Assembly (NCBI GenBank): GCA_937967405.1
Contig: CALCJV010000113.1
Span: 1-54,310 of the forward strand
Reading direction: 5' to 3'
Length of the DNA: 54,310 bases
DNA from: an uncultured Chloroflexales bacterium
GTDB taxonomy: Bacteria > Chloroflexota > Chloroflexia > Chloroflexales > Chloroflexaceae
Positions 23,955-32,806 of this stretch are shown here, piece after piece; within the stretch, counting starts at the first letter, position 1; each line of letters starts with the position of its first letter. Both the position numbers and the translations under genes were made by a program. The notes under the pieces are model-generated. The model was not told where the DNA came from. It saw nothing but the letters and a program-made list of their open reading frames with translations, and ran no database searches.

Positions 23955-26021
23955 CTAGCGCAGGCGTTGGAGTTGGCTCCGAACCACCCGCGCTAAACGA
24001 TCCTCATGCAAATCATTCAGGTGATAATACTCACCTTCCAAAAAGTGTGCAAGCTGGCGTGTGAGGCCGCGATCAAAATTCGGTTGCTCGGTATCAATTG
24101 CAATCGCATACACTCGCTGTGCGGCAATGTAGGCCGCAATACGGTAAGCTTCTTGCTGCGGCGGCAATAGCCCCATCGCAACATTTGCCTGTCCATCTGT
24201 AATCAGCACCATCAGCGGAATGACCTCTGGGTTGTTGCGCCGCGCTCGTTCCAGCATTTCATAGCCGGTGAGCATGCCATGGGCCAGTGGCGTTTTCCCG
24301 CCAGTGGGCATGTGCCGCAAACAATGCTGCGCTAATTCTACACTATTTGTAAGCGGGAGCAACACGCTGGCATAGGTGCGTTGGAAACACACCAAACCGA
24401 CACTATCGCGGCGTTGGTAAGCTTCGCGCAGTAGCGCAAGGATAGCCGCTTTGGTGGCCTGCATGCGCTCTTCTGCCGCCATGCTCCAACTGGCATCCAC
24501 GACAAAACACACCGCATTGCGGGTGCGCCGCACGCGAATCTTTTGGCGCAGATCGCTGCGCTGCAAGAGCATGCGGCGGGTGACTGGCATCCCGCTTGCT
24601 GTGCCGTGTGCGCGGCGGTGGCGTTGGTAGGGTGCTGCCACACGCATCGTCGCATCCAGAGCCAGATCGGTGACCCGTGTTACCACCTCGTTGCCGACAT
24701 ACCGCCCCGATTTGCGTGTGGTGCGGGTGCGGCTTCTGCGCCCTCCAGCCCGCCGCTTCTGCTGATCACGTTGCCCCTCGATGCGGCGGGTCGGAAATGG
24801 ATCCGCGGCAGGCTGAACTTGTCCGTCGGGCTTGCGCGGGGTGTCGGTACGACTGGCACTTGCGCTGGTAGAGCTGGTTGTAGGGGTCCTTGGTTGTGGG
24901 CTAGGCATAGCTTCGGCTGAGTCTTGAGGGTTATCGCTCAGGTGATTTTTTTTTTGCTCGCCCACTGGGGGCGAGGTTTCCCTGACGAGCTTGGCACTGC
25001 GTTCAACTGCCTCGCTAATCTTGGTATCATCTACCTGCACCTCAGCGAAGGGCTGGCGGCGCATCCGGTGCGGCAGCGCGAGTTGCGCCGCGAGGCGAAT
25101 GTCATCGGTCGTGATGAAGGTGCGCCCCAGCCATGCGGCGTGCGTGCGGGCCGTCTCGAGGATCGTCAAATCGGCGCGGTGCCCATCCACCTTCATGTCG
25201 AGAGCTAAGCCCGCCACGATGGCCATATCGTCAGTTTGGAGCTGGACGTGCGGCAGCAACTGCTGTGCGTCGAGAATGCGCTCAGCGAGCTGCTGATCGG
25301 CAGCGTGCCAATGCTCGGCAAAAGCGGTTGGGTTTTCTTCATAGGCGAGCCGTCGCTGAATGACGGCCATCCGATCCGCTAGACTAGTCAATCCGCTAAT
25401 ATCTACCGCCAAGCCAAACCGGTCGAGCAGTTGCGGGCGGAGTTCACCTTCTTCGGGGTTCATGGTGCCAACAAGAATGAAGCGGGCGGGATGGGACACG
25501 CTAATGCCTTCGCGCTCAACGGTATTCACGCCCATCGCCGCTGCATCAAGCAACACATCCACAAGATGATCGTCAAGGAGATTGACCTCATCCACATACA
25601 GCAAGCCCCGATTGACTTGCGCGAGCAAGCCCGGCTCGAAGCGGCGTTCGCCTTCGGTGATGGCATGTTCGAGGTCCAGCGAGCCGACCACCCGATCTTC
25701 AGAAGCGGACACTGGCAGCTCGACTAAGCGCGTCGGGCGGAGCATCGTGGGCAGCGTGCCGTTCTCGCGCTGGCTCAGGCACGTGGCGCACATGCCCGCC
25801 GGATGATCGGGGGGGCAACTGTAGGGGCAATTCACAACTACGGTAATCTGCGGTAGCAGGCGCGTGAGCGCACGCACTGCCGTAGATTTTGCTGTGCCTT
25901 TTTCACCCCGAATCAGTACGCCGCCGATACGCGGATTTACCGCATTGAGGAGCAGGGCCAACTTAAGGCGTTCCTGACCAACGATTGCACTAAACGGGTA
26001 TACTGGGCGTTTTACCGACAT
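23955..26021 (-). CDS. Magnesium/cobalt chelatase AAA+ and VWA subunit (BchI/BchD-like in one chain)
   Basis: A 688-residue protein joining a ChlI/BchI-type AAA+ ATPase to a BchD-type VWA domain. Visible are Walker A GEKGTAKST (39-47), Walker B LLYVDEVNLLD (140-150), a Pro/Ser/Thr-rich linker (about 345-420) and the MIDAS motif DASWSM (509-514). The chelatase motor drives metal insertion into protoporphyrin IX (bacteriochlorophyll) or a corrinoid. Unlike ordinary BchD, whose AAA site is usually degenerate, the ATPase site is intact. Cysteines C65, C69, C78 and C81 form a possible metal site. This architecture is also found in 'putative cobaltochelatase' proteins, so Mg versus Co cannot be settled. 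The large BchH/CobN subunit is not in view. Confidence 0.87.
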   Translation of the reverse strand: MSVKRPVYPFSAIVGQERLKLALLLNAVNPRIGGVLIRGEKGTAKSTAVRALTRLLPQITVVVNCPYSCPPDHPAGMCATCLSQRENGTLPTMLRPTRLVELPVSASEDRVVGSLDLEHAITEGERRFEPGLLAQVNRGLLYVDEVNLLDDHLVDVLLDAAAMGVNTVEREGISVSHPARFILVGTMNPEEGELRPQLLDRFGLAVDISGLTSLADRMAVIQRRLAYEENPTAFAEHWHAADQQLAERILDAQQLLPHVQLQTDDMAIVAGLALDMKVDGHRADLTILETARTHAAWLGRTFITTDDIRLAAQLALPHRMRRQPFAEVQVDDTKISEAVERSAKLVRETSPPVGEQKKNHLSDNPQDSAEAMPSPQPRTPTTSSTSASASRTDTPRKPDGQVQPAADPFPTRRIEGQRDQQKRRAGGRRSRTRTTRKSGRYVGNEVVTRVTDLALDATMRVAAPYQRHRRAHGTASGMPVTRRMLLQRSDLRQKIRVRRTRNAVCFVVDASWSMAAEERMQATKAAILALLREAYQRRDSVGLVCFQRTYASVLLPLTNSVELAQHCLRHMPTGGKTPLAHGMLTGYEMLERARRNNPEVIPLMVLITDGQANVAMGLLPPQQEAYRIAAYIAAQRVYAIAIDTEQPNFDRGLTRQLAHFLEGEYYHLNDLHEDRLARVVRSQLQRLR

Positions 26022-26033
26022 AACATGAAAAGC

Positions 26034-26060
26034 CCTCTGTACCTAACTCAGGTTCAGAGG
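26034..26060 (-). promoter_or_regulatory. Leader hairpin in front of the chelatase gene
   Basis: CCTCTG-T-ACCT and AGGT-T-CAGAGG form an imperfect 27-base dyad around AACTC, ending 12 bases before the chelatase ATG. On the minus strand the 3' arm contains the only purine-rich ribosome-site candidate (AGAGGG), so folding would hide it. It could be a translational switch or a protein operator. Confidence 0.45.
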
Positions 26061-26234
26061 TAGATAAATCTGTTGCCGTAATCTGTTGCTACACGACGTG
26101 ATACCAAGTCCACCGCACAACGTCCGAGTCTGTTCCAAGGTGGTTTCTTCCATTGCCATTTTCGCATAAACTACCCAATGAGTCAAATACTTGTTAGGTG
26201 CAGGCCAAGGCCAATCTTGGTGGCGGGTGAGCTA

Positions 26235-26243
26235 TGCTATAAT
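26235..26243 (+). promoter_or_regulatory. Extended -10 promoter of mreB
   Basis: TGC-TATAAT (26235-26243) is a perfect extended -10. The start would fall near 26250, 33 bases before the mreB ATG. No good -35 is seen. Confidence 0.65.
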
Positions 26244-26282
26244 TGATCCACTGAAATAGTCGCTGAGAATCATTGATCAACA

Positions 26283-27383
26283 ATGAGTGGAGCAACCCCG
26301 TTGGCAGGATTCAATCCGTTTAACCGTATGTTTGGTGCTTTCAGCCGCGATCTCGGGATTGATCTCGGCACTGCGAATACGCTGGTGCATGTACGCGGCA
26401 AAGGCATTGTCATCAATGAACCTTCTGTAGTCGCTATAGATGTGCGTACTAAGCGTGTGCATGCAGTAGGGGCTGAGGCGAAAGCCATGATCGGCAAAAC
26501 CCCCGCTTCGATTGTGGCGGTGCGCCCTTTGAAGGATGGCGTGATTGCGGATTTCGATGTGGTTGAGAAGATGCTGGTCTACTTCATTCGCAAGGCCCAC
26601 GAACGTACTTTTGGCATGGTTCCGCCGCGCCCGCGAGTGGTGGTGGGCGTGCCGTCGGGGGTGACGGAGGTCGAGAAGCGGGCGGCCCGCGATGCCACGC
26701 TCAACGCCAATGCCCGTGAAGCCTACGTGGTCGAGGAGCCGATGGCGGCGGCTATCGGGGCCGGCTTGCCGGTTGAGGAGCCGATTGGCAGCATGATCGT
26801 GGATATAGGGGGTGGCACGACCGAAGTTGCGGTGATCTCGCTCGGTGGGATTGTGATCAACCACTCGATCCGCACTGCGGGTGATGAGATTGATGAAGCG
26901 GTGGTGCAATTTGCGCGGCGCGAATACAATATCTTGATTGGTGAGCGGATGGCTGAGCGGGCCAAGATTGCGGCCGGCAGTGCCTTCCCATTGGATGAGG
27001 AGATTAAGGTGGTGCTGCGTGGGCGGGATATGCTCACGGGCCTGCCCAAAGCGGTAGAGGTGAGTAGCGTCGAGTTGCGCGAAGGCATCGCGGGTCCCGT
27101 TAATACGATTGTGGCCGAAGTGCGGGCGGCTCTTGAAGAAACCCCGCCTGAACTGGTTGCCGATGTCATGGAGCATGGGATTACCCTCGCGGGTGGCGGC
27201 TCACTGCTGCATGGGCTAGATCGGCGTATTGCCGCGCAAACCAAGATGCCTGTCTACATTGCCGAAGACCCGCTCTCGTGTGTGGCTCGCGGCGCAGGCA
27301 AAATGGTTGAGAATGTAGATAATCCGATCTATCGGAATATTCTGACCCAAACCCAAAGCGCGAAGCGTATTCGGCGGGCGTAA
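26283..27383 (+). CDS. mreB: Rod-shape actin homologue MreB
   Basis: MreB forms membrane-bound filaments that guide lateral wall synthesis. The 366-residue protein carries the actin-fold nucleotide motifs: phosphate 1 in DLGIDLGTANTLV, phosphate 2 in SMIVDIGGGTTEVAVISLGG and the adenosine motif in GITLAGGGSLLHGLDRRI. The VEEPMAAAIGAGLPV helix is also typical. The first ATG has no clear ribosome site; a second at 26328 (MFGAFSRDLGID) corresponds to the usual MreB N-terminus and would give 351 residues. The choice between them is open. It leads the cluster mreB-mreC-mreD-mrdA, all co-directional. Confidence 0.97.
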   Translation: MSGATPLAGFNPFNRMFGAFSRDLGIDLGTANTLVHVRGKGIVINEPSVVAIDVRTKRVHAVGAEAKAMIGKTPASIVAVRPLKDGVIADFDVVEKMLVYFIRKAHERTFGMVPPRPRVVVGVPSGVTEVEKRAARDATLNANAREAYVVEEPMAAAIGAGLPVEEPIGSMIVDIGGGTTEVAVISLGGIVINHSIRTAGDEIDEAVVQFARREYNILIGERMAERAKIAAGSAFPLDEEIKVVLRGRDMLTGLPKAVEVSSVELREGIAGPVNTIVAEVRAALEETPPELVADVMEHGITLAGGGSLLHGLDRRIAAQTKMPVYIAEDPLSCVARGAGKMVENVDNPIYRNILTQTQSAKRIRRA

Positions 27384-27430
27384 GTTCGCTCGCTTCGCCG
27401 AGGGCTGACCCACTCCTAGCGGAGAAATGC

Positions 27431-28336
27431 GTGCGCGACTTCATAGACAACGCTCCGCAGCTTCGCACAACGAGCAGCAATGAGCTGAGTGGACGGCGGC
27501 TGAGATGGCACGCGGCCGTGCTGTTCAGTGTTGCGCTCGCGTTGTTCGTTGCCGATCTACGCGGTTGGTTGCAGCCCGCCCACAGCCTCGTTGAGCAGTT
27601 GCTGGCTCCGAGTACCATGCGCCTCACCCACTTGCATGATGCCACACGGGATGCGTGGCAAGGGCTGTTTGCGTGGCAACAGGTGCAGCAGGAGAATATC
27701 GCCCTGCGCCAACAGATTAGCCAGCTGCAAGCCGAGCTGGTACTGCGCGAACAGGCGGTAGTGGAGAATGCTCGCCTGCGCGAACAGCTGGCCATTCAAG
27801 AGCAACGTCCATGGAGCCTGATCGGGGCGGAGGTGACGGTGCGGACTCCTGATGTGGCGCGGCGGGTGATCACGATCTCACGCGGCGCAGCTGATGGGCT
27901 GGTGGCGGGCATGGCTGTTGTTGGGCAGACGGGCACTGGCCCGGTTGCCTTGATTGGGGTGGTGGAGACGGTGAATCAGCGCACCGCCAGCGTCTTGCTG
28001 ACGACCGACTTTGGCAATCGGCTGAGTGTGCGTGTGGTGCATCAAGGCGAAAGCACACTAGCCTTGATGCAGGGGCAGTGGCAACGCGGCTCACGCCTGC
28101 GGCTCGAACAGGCTGAACAGAGTAGCTTGCTCCAAAAAGGGGCGATTGTCGTATCGGCGGGCTTGACGGGGAAACTCGCCTTCGACTTGCCGCTTGCGTC
28201 AGTGCCCGAAGGTATCCCGATTGGGGTGATTGATGCCGCTGCAAACGATGGCAATGATCGCTATGCGGATGTCCGCCCCTATGCTGATCCGGATCAGGTG
28301 CGCTACGTATGGGTGATCCTCAGCCGCGACGAGTAG
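27431..28336 (+). CDS. mreC: Rod-shape-determining protein MreC
   Basis: MreC is a bitopic scaffold that links MreB inside to the penicillin-binding proteins outside. The 301-residue protein has a short cytosolic start, a membrane helix (about 27-44, HAAVLFSVALALFVADLRGW), a coiled coil (about 75-125, QQENIALRQQISQLQAELVL), and the beta-rich C-terminal domain with GAADGLVAGMAVVG and LLTTDFGNRLSVRV. The start is GTG at 27431 with GGAG 6 bases before it; an ATG at 27427 is out of frame. It overlaps mreD by 28 bases. Confidence 0.94.
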   Translation: MRDFIDNAPQLRTTSSNELSGRRLRWHAAVLFSVALALFVADLRGWLQPAHSLVEQLLAPSTMRLTHLHDATRDAWQGLFAWQQVQQENIALRQQISQLQAELVLREQAVVENARLREQLAIQEQRPWSLIGAEVTVRTPDVARRVITISRGAADGLVAGMAVVGQTGTGPVALIGVVETVNQRTASVLLTTDFGNRLSVRVVHQGESTLALMQGQWQRGSRLRLEQAEQSSLLQKGAIVVSAGLTGKLAFDLPLASVPEGIPIGVIDAAANDGNDRYADVRPYADPDQVRYVWVILSRDE

Positions 28337-28842
28337 AAGTTCGCATCATTATTGAGCTGGCCCGCATCGCGGGGATGATTGTGCTAGCCCTAGTGCAGGT
28401 GACGCTCATGCCGATGCTTGGGGGCGTGCCAGTGCCGCTCGTGTTACTGTGGCTGCTATGCTGGTTATTGGTACAGATCGAGATGCATGGCACGCTGGCC
28501 CGCACTGCGCTAGTTTTGCGGCTCGCCTTTTATGGGGGTGTGGCCCTCGATTTCTTGACGGCGATGCGACTGGGGAGCCACGCACTGGCGTTGATGTCGG
28601 CGATTGTGCTGGCGGCCCTGCTGTGTGGTCAGTTGCGAGTGGAGCTGCTGGTGCTAGCGATTCCTGCCCTTGCTGGGGCGGTATTGGTGTATGCAGTCGG
28701 CTTAGCCCTCATCTACCACAGTACCACCATTGCGCTGGAATGGCAGCCGTATGCGGTTGCGGTGCTTGCCCCTGCGATTGCACTGGCGGTGCTGGTAGGC
28801 ATGCCGTTATATCTCATGATGCGCTGGCGGCTACGGAGCTAA
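28309..28842 (+). CDS. mreD: Rod-shape-determining protein MreD
   Basis: A 177-residue integral membrane protein with five or six hydrophobic segments and little polar sequence. It fits the MreD position and size; MreD works with MreC and RodA/PBP2 in the elongation machinery. Sequence motifs are weak in this family, so the call rests on context (mreC overlapping at the 5' end, mrdA 5 bases beyond the stop) and topology. The short N-terminal part MGDPQPRRVEVR is encoded inside the end of mreC. Confidence 0.85.
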   Translation: MGDPQPRRVEVRIIIELARIAGMIVLALVQVTLMPMLGGVPVPLVLLWLLCWLLVQIEMHGTLARTALVLRLAFYGGVALDFLTAMRLGSHALALMSAIVLAALLCGQLRVELLVLAIPALAGAVLVYAVGLALIYHSTTIALEWQPYAVAVLAPAIALAVLVGMPLYLMMRWRLRS

Positions 28843-28847
28843 CGCTG

Positions 28848-31229
28848 ATGCAATGGCGAATGATCATCCTCCGTATGATTGTTGTGCTGGCAACGCTGGC
28901 ATTGATTGGGCGGCTGTATCAGTTGCAGATGCAGAACAATCCTGCGGAACGCTATAGTATGCTCACCAATACCACGATCCGCTACAGCATTGTGACCCCG
29001 CGGCGGGGGCAGATTTATGCTGCTGATGGCACCACCCTGCTCGCTCAGAGTACGCCCTCGTTTCGTATTGCGGTGCGTCCCGGCAGCCTACCGCCAGTTG
29101 GTACGCAACAACGGGCGGAAGTGTTGGCGCGTTTGGCCCAGCTTGCGGATGTCTCGGCGACGCTGACCATTTCGCCTGCACTCGATCTGCGCCGCGCTGC
29201 CAAATTGCGAGAGGCCCTCGCCCTGCACAACATTCCATACGCGGCCACACGCCCGATCAGTGTGCCAATTGCTGCGGAAGCGGTGCTGGCCACTATGCGC
29301 CTCGCGTGGGTCTACAGCGATCTGCTCACGCTCGACAATCCGCTCGATACCCGCTTGCAACAGGCGCGTGTGCCCGGCTACGAAACGGTGGTGGTCAAGG
29401 AGCTAGTGCCGCGTGACGTAGCTCTCACGATCAGCGAGAATAGTGCCTACCTGCCGGGCGTGGTCGTCGAAGAGGATTTCCAGCGTATCTACCCGCAGAG
29501 TGGCCGCGTGCCGAGCCTCTCGCACCTGCTTGGCTACATGGGGCGTATTGGCCCATGCGAGTTGGTGCAGCGTAATCCGGCCGCGCATTGGGTGCTGAGT
29601 CTCCACGATGTGATCGGGAGTAGCCCCCAATGCGGGATTATCACCAAAGATTTGGCGATTAACACAACCGGCATTGCCCGCTATGCCAACGATGATCGGC
29701 TTGGCAAAGATGGTTTAGAGGGCGCGTTCGAGGATGACCTGCGCGGTCAGGTGGGGGTGGAGATGCTGACGGTGGATGTGTTGCAGCGTCCGCTCGGCAC
29801 GGCTCGCACGCTGCATCCGGTGGTGGATGGCCATAACTTGATCCTGACCCTTGATCTGACCTATCAGGCGTATGCGGAGACAATCCTGCGGAATTGGATT
29901 CGGATTGCTGAAGAACGGCGCCAGAGCATACTGGGCCATATCGAGCAGTATGAGCCAGTTGAGCACGGAGTCGCGGTGGTGTTGGATGTCCGCGATGGGC
30001 GCGTGCTCGCTATGGTAAGCCTGCCAGCCTACGACAACAATGTGTGGGTGGATCGGGCCCGCAGTGCAGAACTGCAAGCCTTACTCAATCCGGCTGATGT
30101 GCAAGCCCAAGCCGCACTGCAACGGGCAGCCCCGCTGACGAACCGGGCGATTGCCGGCCGCTACCCGATTGGTTCGACGCTGAAGCCGTTTGTGGCAGCG
30201 ATGGCACTGGAAGCGGGAGTTGTGCAGGCCGATACGCCGATCCGCGATCCGGGTCGGCTGGTGCTGCGTGAGCGCGAGGGCGAGTATCTGGAATTGCCCA
30301 ATTCGTTGCCTACAGACAATGGTCTGATCAATCTGTATGAGGCGATGCGGGTCTCTTCCAACGTCTACTTTGCGACGATTGCAGGGGGCAATCTGGATGC
30401 GATGAACATCGAGGAGCAGTTTCGCACGGTGAATGGGCTACGGATTGGGGGGCTAGCGCAAGGGCTGGATTGGTTTGGCTTTGGAAAGCCCACCACGATT
30501 CAGCTGCTCGGCGAATCGAAGGGGCGGGTCCCCTCGCCAGCGTGGAAGGCGCAGGCATTGCGCCAGCCGTGGACGACTGGCGATACCTATAACACCGCGA
30601 TTGGGCAGGGCTACTTTGAAGCTACCCCCTTGCAACTCGTCACGGCGATGGCTGCTATTGCGAATGGGGGCACGCTTTACCGTCCACAACTGGTGCAGAC
30701 GATTACTGATAGCAGCAATACGCCGATCTGGACCTATGCGCCAGAGGAATTGGCCCGTATTCCCGTCAGTGCGGCCCATCTCGATCAGGTGCGGGTGGCA
30801 ATGCGCCGCTCGATCACCGATGGCTTCAGTATAGCAGCACGGAATGAGTGTTCTGGCTTGAGCATTGCTGGCAAAACGGGCACGGCTGAGTATGGCCCGT
30901 TGTACGTTGGCACCGATGGGAAACTGACGCGCCAGAGCCATGCATGGTTCGTTGGCTTTGCGCCCTACGAAGACCCCCAGATTGCGGCGGTGGTGGTGCT
31001 AGAGGGAGCCGGCGATGTGTTTGATGGCTCGGCATCGCTGGCGGCTCCGGCCGTCACGCAACTGCTGCAAGCCTACTTTGGGGTTGAGTCGCCGTACCTA
31101 TCGCCTGAATGTCCAGTGCTACCCGACTACCGCCCTGCACCACTCGTCTTTGATGCTTCGGCAGCTCCCGCCGGGGGTGTGGGGTCGCACGAACCAAGCG
31201 CGTCAGGTGTACCCTTCGCCAACCCATGA
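28848..31229 (+). CDS. mrdA: Penicillin-binding protein 2 (elongation transpeptidase)
   Basis: A class B transpeptidase that cross-links peptidoglycan during elongation. The 793-residue chain has an N-terminal anchor (RMIILRMIVVLATLALIGRL), a pedestal domain opening with RYSIVTPRRGQIYAADG, and the catalytic motifs S443-T-L-K446, S-S-N near 503 and K676-T-G-T. It is longer than the usual 600-650 residues, with added length in the pedestal and C-terminus. The frame is open 133 codons upstream through mreD, but the ATG at 28848 has GGAG 9 bases before it and starts at the membrane anchor. Its stop overlaps the esterase start by four bases. No rodA follows. Confidence 0.95.
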   Translation: MQWRMIILRMIVVLATLALIGRLYQLQMQNNPAERYSMLTNTTIRYSIVTPRRGQIYAADGTTLLAQSTPSFRIAVRPGSLPPVGTQQRAEVLARLAQLADVSATLTISPALDLRRAAKLREALALHNIPYAATRPISVPIAAEAVLATMRLAWVYSDLLTLDNPLDTRLQQARVPGYETVVVKELVPRDVALTISENSAYLPGVVVEEDFQRIYPQSGRVPSLSHLLGYMGRIGPCELVQRNPAAHWVLSLHDVIGSSPQCGIITKDLAINTTGIARYANDDRLGKDGLEGAFEDDLRGQVGVEMLTVDVLQRPLGTARTLHPVVDGHNLILTLDLTYQAYAETILRNWIRIAEERRQSILGHIEQYEPVEHGVAVVLDVRDGRVLAMVSLPAYDNNVWVDRARSAELQALLNPADVQAQAALQRAAPLTNRAIAGRYPIGSTLKPFVAAMALEAGVVQADTPIRDPGRLVLREREGEYLELPNSLPTDNGLINLYEAMRVSSNVYFATIAGGNLDAMNIEEQFRTVNGLRIGGLAQGLDWFGFGKPTTIQLLGESKGRVPSPAWKAQALRQPWTTGDTYNTAIGQGYFEATPLQLVTAMAAIANGGTLYRPQLVQTITDSSNTPIWTYAPEELARIPVSAAHLDQVRVAMRRSITDGFSIAARNECSGLSIAGKTGTAEYGPLYVGTDGKLTRQSHAWFVGFAPYEDPQIAAVVVLEGAGDVFDGSASLAAPAVTQLLQAYFGVESPYLSPECPVLPDYRPAPLVFDASAAPAGGVGSHEPSASGVPFANP

Positions 31230-32593
31230 GCGATTCTGTAGCCCAACTAAGCACCCTGCCACCACGCTCAGTAGGGCAGTTTTTTGCGTCTACGCTTGGC
31301 GAACGCGCCTATTGGCTGTATGTGCCCAGTGGCTACCGCGCTCATACCCCGGCCCCCTTGATTGTAATGCTGCATGGCTGCACCCAGCACGCCCAAGATT
31401 TTGCGCTGGGCACGCGCATGAATGCGTATGCCGAACAGCAGACGGTGCTGGTGGCCTACCCCGAACAGCCGCGCCGAAGTAATCGGCATCGCTGCTGGAA
31501 CTGGTTTGTGCTGCACCACCAGCAGCGCAATCGCGGTGAGCCAGCTGAGATCATGGGCATCGTTGCCCAGATTGACAACGAATATAGCGTTGACCTTGCG
31601 CGGGTCTACATTGCGGGCTTATCGGCGGGGGCAGCGATGGCGGCAGTGGTGGCGGCGGCATATCCTGATCAGATTGCGGGCGTGGGCATGGTGGCGGGCG
31701 TGCCGTTTCGGGTTGCCGCATCGCCTGCGAGTGCGCTCAATTTGATGCGGCAGGGCAGCAGCAATGCCTTGACCCGCAGCCGTACTGCGATTATGGCCGC
31801 CGCTAGCTACCAACACCGCATGCCTGCGCTGATCTTGCACGGCACGAGTGATGATGTTGTTGCGCCCATCAATGCCCAGCATGCCGTTGCCCAATGGCGG
31901 GCGGTAGCGCAGCTGGTGCAGCAGCCAACTCCGCTGTGGCGGGCGACGGATGCGGATGGGTTTCACGTTGAGAGCTACATCGAATTTGCGGGGGGGCGGT
32001 ATTGTGATGTCACTGAATACACTGCGTCCGATGGAACCTTGCTGATCAAGCAGTATCTGATCCGTGGGCTAGGGCACTGCTGGCCGGGTGGCTCGCCCGA
32101 AGGAACCTACACGGATCCGCATGGCCCGAACACGAGTGCGTTGCTGCTCGATTTCTTCCTCGACCACGCCCTGCCGGGAGCCAAGCCGCGTGCTGTTCCG
32201 CCGGTGCTGGTTCCGCCGCGGGAACCGGTTCCTGCTGTGCCGCCGCCCGCGCCGGCGAGGGTGCGCCGTGCTATCATCACTGAGCGCGGTGTGCGCTCGC
32301 CGGTGGAGCCACCGCGCCAGCGTGTATCGCGCCCGTTGCCGGCATCACCGGAATTGCCGCCCCCTGCGCCGCTAGCTACCGCCCCGCTAGATGCACTGGG
32401 TGGTTCGATTGCATCGGAGCTTGCGGCCCCACGTGTAGAGCCATCGCCTGTGCTGCCAGAGGCGGCTAGCCCCACCCCCGCCGCAGATACGAGTGCTGCC
32501 CGTGAACGGCGCGGCCTGCGCGGTGCAGTGCGCCAGATGGCCCACTGGCTGCGCCGCTTGGTGCGTTGGCGCACGCCCCCAGCACAGCCCTAA
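31226..32593 (+). CDS. PHB-depolymerase-family esterase (LpqC-like)
   Basis: A 455-residue alpha/beta hydrolase of the esterase_phb type, which contains polyhydroxybutyrate depolymerases and feruloyl or acetylxylan esterases. The oxyanion region is LIVMLHGCTQHAQDFA, the nucleophile S133 in GLSAGAAM, the acid D209 in LHGTSDDVV and the base H284 in GHCWPGG. The catalytic part ends near residue 310; the rest is a Pro/Ala-rich tail ending in a basic stretch (MAHWLRRLVRWRT). No typical signal peptide is seen, although a non-classical anchor in the tail is possible. It is translationally coupled to mrdA by an ATGA overlap, an odd partner for a wall enzyme. Confidence 0.87.
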   Translation: MSDSVAQLSTLPPRSVGQFFASTLGERAYWLYVPSGYRAHTPAPLIVMLHGCTQHAQDFALGTRMNAYAEQQTVLVAYPEQPRRSNRHRCWNWFVLHHQQRNRGEPAEIMGIVAQIDNEYSVDLARVYIAGLSAGAAMAAVVAAAYPDQIAGVGMVAGVPFRVAASPASALNLMRQGSSNALTRSRTAIMAAASYQHRMPALILHGTSDDVVAPINAQHAVAQWRAVAQLVQQPTPLWRATDADGFHVESYIEFAGGRYCDVTEYTASDGTLLIKQYLIRGLGHCWPGGSPEGTYTDPHGPNTSALLLDFFLDHALPGAKPRAVPPVLVPPREPVPAVPPPAPARVRRAIITERGVRSPVEPPRQRVSRPLPASPELPPPAPLATAPLDALGGSIASELAAPRVEPSPVLPEAASPTPAADTSAARERRGLRGAVRQMAHWLRRLVRWRTPPAQP

Positions 32594-32608
32594 TCTCCTT
32601 TAGAAATG

Positions 32609-32617
32609 TGGTACAAT
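32609..32617 (+). promoter_or_regulatory. Extended -10 promoter of tig
   Basis: TGG-TACAAT at 32609-32617 is an extended -10. It would start transcription near 32624 and give a leader of about 180 bases before the trigger factor GTG, unusually long for this window. Confidence 0.5.
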
Positions 32618-32806
32618 AACCCAGAATATATTCATCGCGGGGTTCTGAACATGGCTATGCGGTAACCTGCGCTAACGTGCGGAGTTCGGGGCAAGGGTCC
32701 AGAGCTATTCCCGCGTTGCGAAGCCAAGTTGCGTTGCCGCCCGCCAATCACGCCCCGCGCCGCAATGTAGCACTGGGCTACCGATTGGAAATGGAGTAAG
32801 GAACGG

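Noticed and set aside
26277..27176. 300-codon minus-strand open frame over mreB
   Set aside because: It is complementary to the strongly conserved mreB, with composition typical of an antisense frame and no family match.
27427..27429. ATG as the mreC start
   Set aside because: It is out of frame with mreC; the GTG at 27431 with GGAG 6 bases before it fits.
28449..28847. In-frame upstream extension of the mrdA reading frame (133 codons)
   Set aside because: It runs through mreD in another frame, has no ribosome site or membrane start, and the ATG at 28848 has GGAG before it and a normal PBP2 N-terminus.
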